A stretch of DNA of 64,000 bases, from NCBI RefSeq assembly GCF_003171515.1, contig NC_089397.1:2294001-2358000 (forward strand). Reading direction: 5' to 3'. Under the pieces are notes generated by a model. That model saw only the letters and a list, made by a program, of their open reading frames with translations, had not been told where the DNA came from and made no database searches. The position numbers and the translations under genes are program-made. This DNA is from Pyrenophora tritici-repentis. Its lineage: Eukaryota; Ascomycota; Dothideomycetes; Pleosporales; Pleosporaceae. Below, piece after piece: positions 63,633-64,000 of this stretch (within the stretch, counting starts at the first letter, position 1; each line of letters begins with the position of its first letter).

Positions 63633-64000
63633 AATGAACAATAGAGGTTATTGCAGAGAAGGGTATAGGCCGAGGTAAAGGGAAGAAGAAAGAAGATATA
63701 GTGGTAATAGGAAAAGTTTCCGAGTTAGGGTATTTAGTAGATGTTATATAGATTAAGTGATAAAAGGGAGTAAATTAGATTAAAAATAAGGAGAGATAGA
63801 AATAGATGAAGAGGAAAGGAAAGAAGAGAGAGGAACAGAAGAGAGAGAGGGGAAGGATGGATGTGGTGGAGAGGAGAGATGAGGAGGGGCAGGGAGGGTT
63901 GGAGCAGCAGGAGCAGGAGCAGGAGCGACAAGGCGGGTGGCGGAGGTGAATACAGCAGCGGCAACAGGAGTTTAGGGAGGTAGAGTAGTGAGGTAGGGAA
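63633..64000. repeat. Purine-rich low-complexity tract, right part
   Basis: It continues the composition of 59486-62036 after the CR1 insertion, with GGAAAGGAAAGAAGAGAGAG-type sequence. It runs off the window end. No gene is seen. Confidence 0.7.

Overview
The window looks like an accessory, transposon-saturated region of a filamentous ascomycete (Pezizomycotina; Dothideomycetes would fit, but I cannot prove the class). Reasons: short 47-87 bp introns with CTAAC/CTAAT-type branch sites, a Zn2Cys6 regulator, Tad1-type LINEs, many pogo/Fot-type and hAT DNA transposons, a chromodomain Ty3/gypsy element, and nonsense changes that are mostly CAA/CAG to TAA/TAG, the pattern expected from repeat-induced point mutation (RIP). 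No rRNA, tRNA or CRISPR array was seen.

Host genes. 3087-17460 holds a compact set of secondary-metabolism-type genes: a LovD-like transesterase of the beta-lactamase fold (-), a P450 (+, one apparent frameshift), a SAM methyltransferase (-), a branched-chain aminotransferase (+) and a second P450 (-). About 28 kb away, beyond a block of nested transposons, lies a Zn2Cys6 regulator (45542-50449, +) that a hAT element has split and that is cut off at its 3' end. No PKS or NRPS core gene lies in the window, so this is a tailoring/precursor part of a cluster, or a relic of one. A further probable host gene (53161-53912) encodes a protein with tandem GYRG repeats.

Transposon layout. 1-3.4 kb: a Tc1/mariner element and several palindromic MITEs. 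7.5-10.8 kb: hAT-1, with an exact 8-bp target duplication. 17.9-24.4 kb: a pogo remnant and a Tad1 LINE carrying a solo LTR and a MITE. 24.5-30.5 kb: three different pogo elements head to tail, each separated by exactly one TA. 31.2-43.6 kb: one Tc1/mariner gene split by nested insertions (a composite retroelement holding a pogo in its tail and an intact-looking gypsy element in its body, then a truncated LINE holding a solo LTR). 43.6-45.4 kb: another pogo. 46.6-49.4 kb: hAT-2 inside the regulator. 50-59.5 kb: LINE, pogo and hAT pieces and two adjacent hAT copies. 59.5-64 kb: a long purine-rich tract interrupted by a second copy of the composite retroelement.

The most interesting signals are these. 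(i) A composite non-autonomous retroelement, built as unique region, ~170-bp VNTR, LINE 3' end and (TAA)n tail with target duplications, resembles primate SVA in architecture. (ii) A 162-bp hAT MITE family is present in five full copies, all with perfect 8-bp target duplications. Together with a sister MITE it is the only visible lesion in three otherwise open transposase genes. (iii) The three-pogo array shares TA sites. (iv) The Tc1 matryoshka can be unpicked insertion by insertion from its target duplications.
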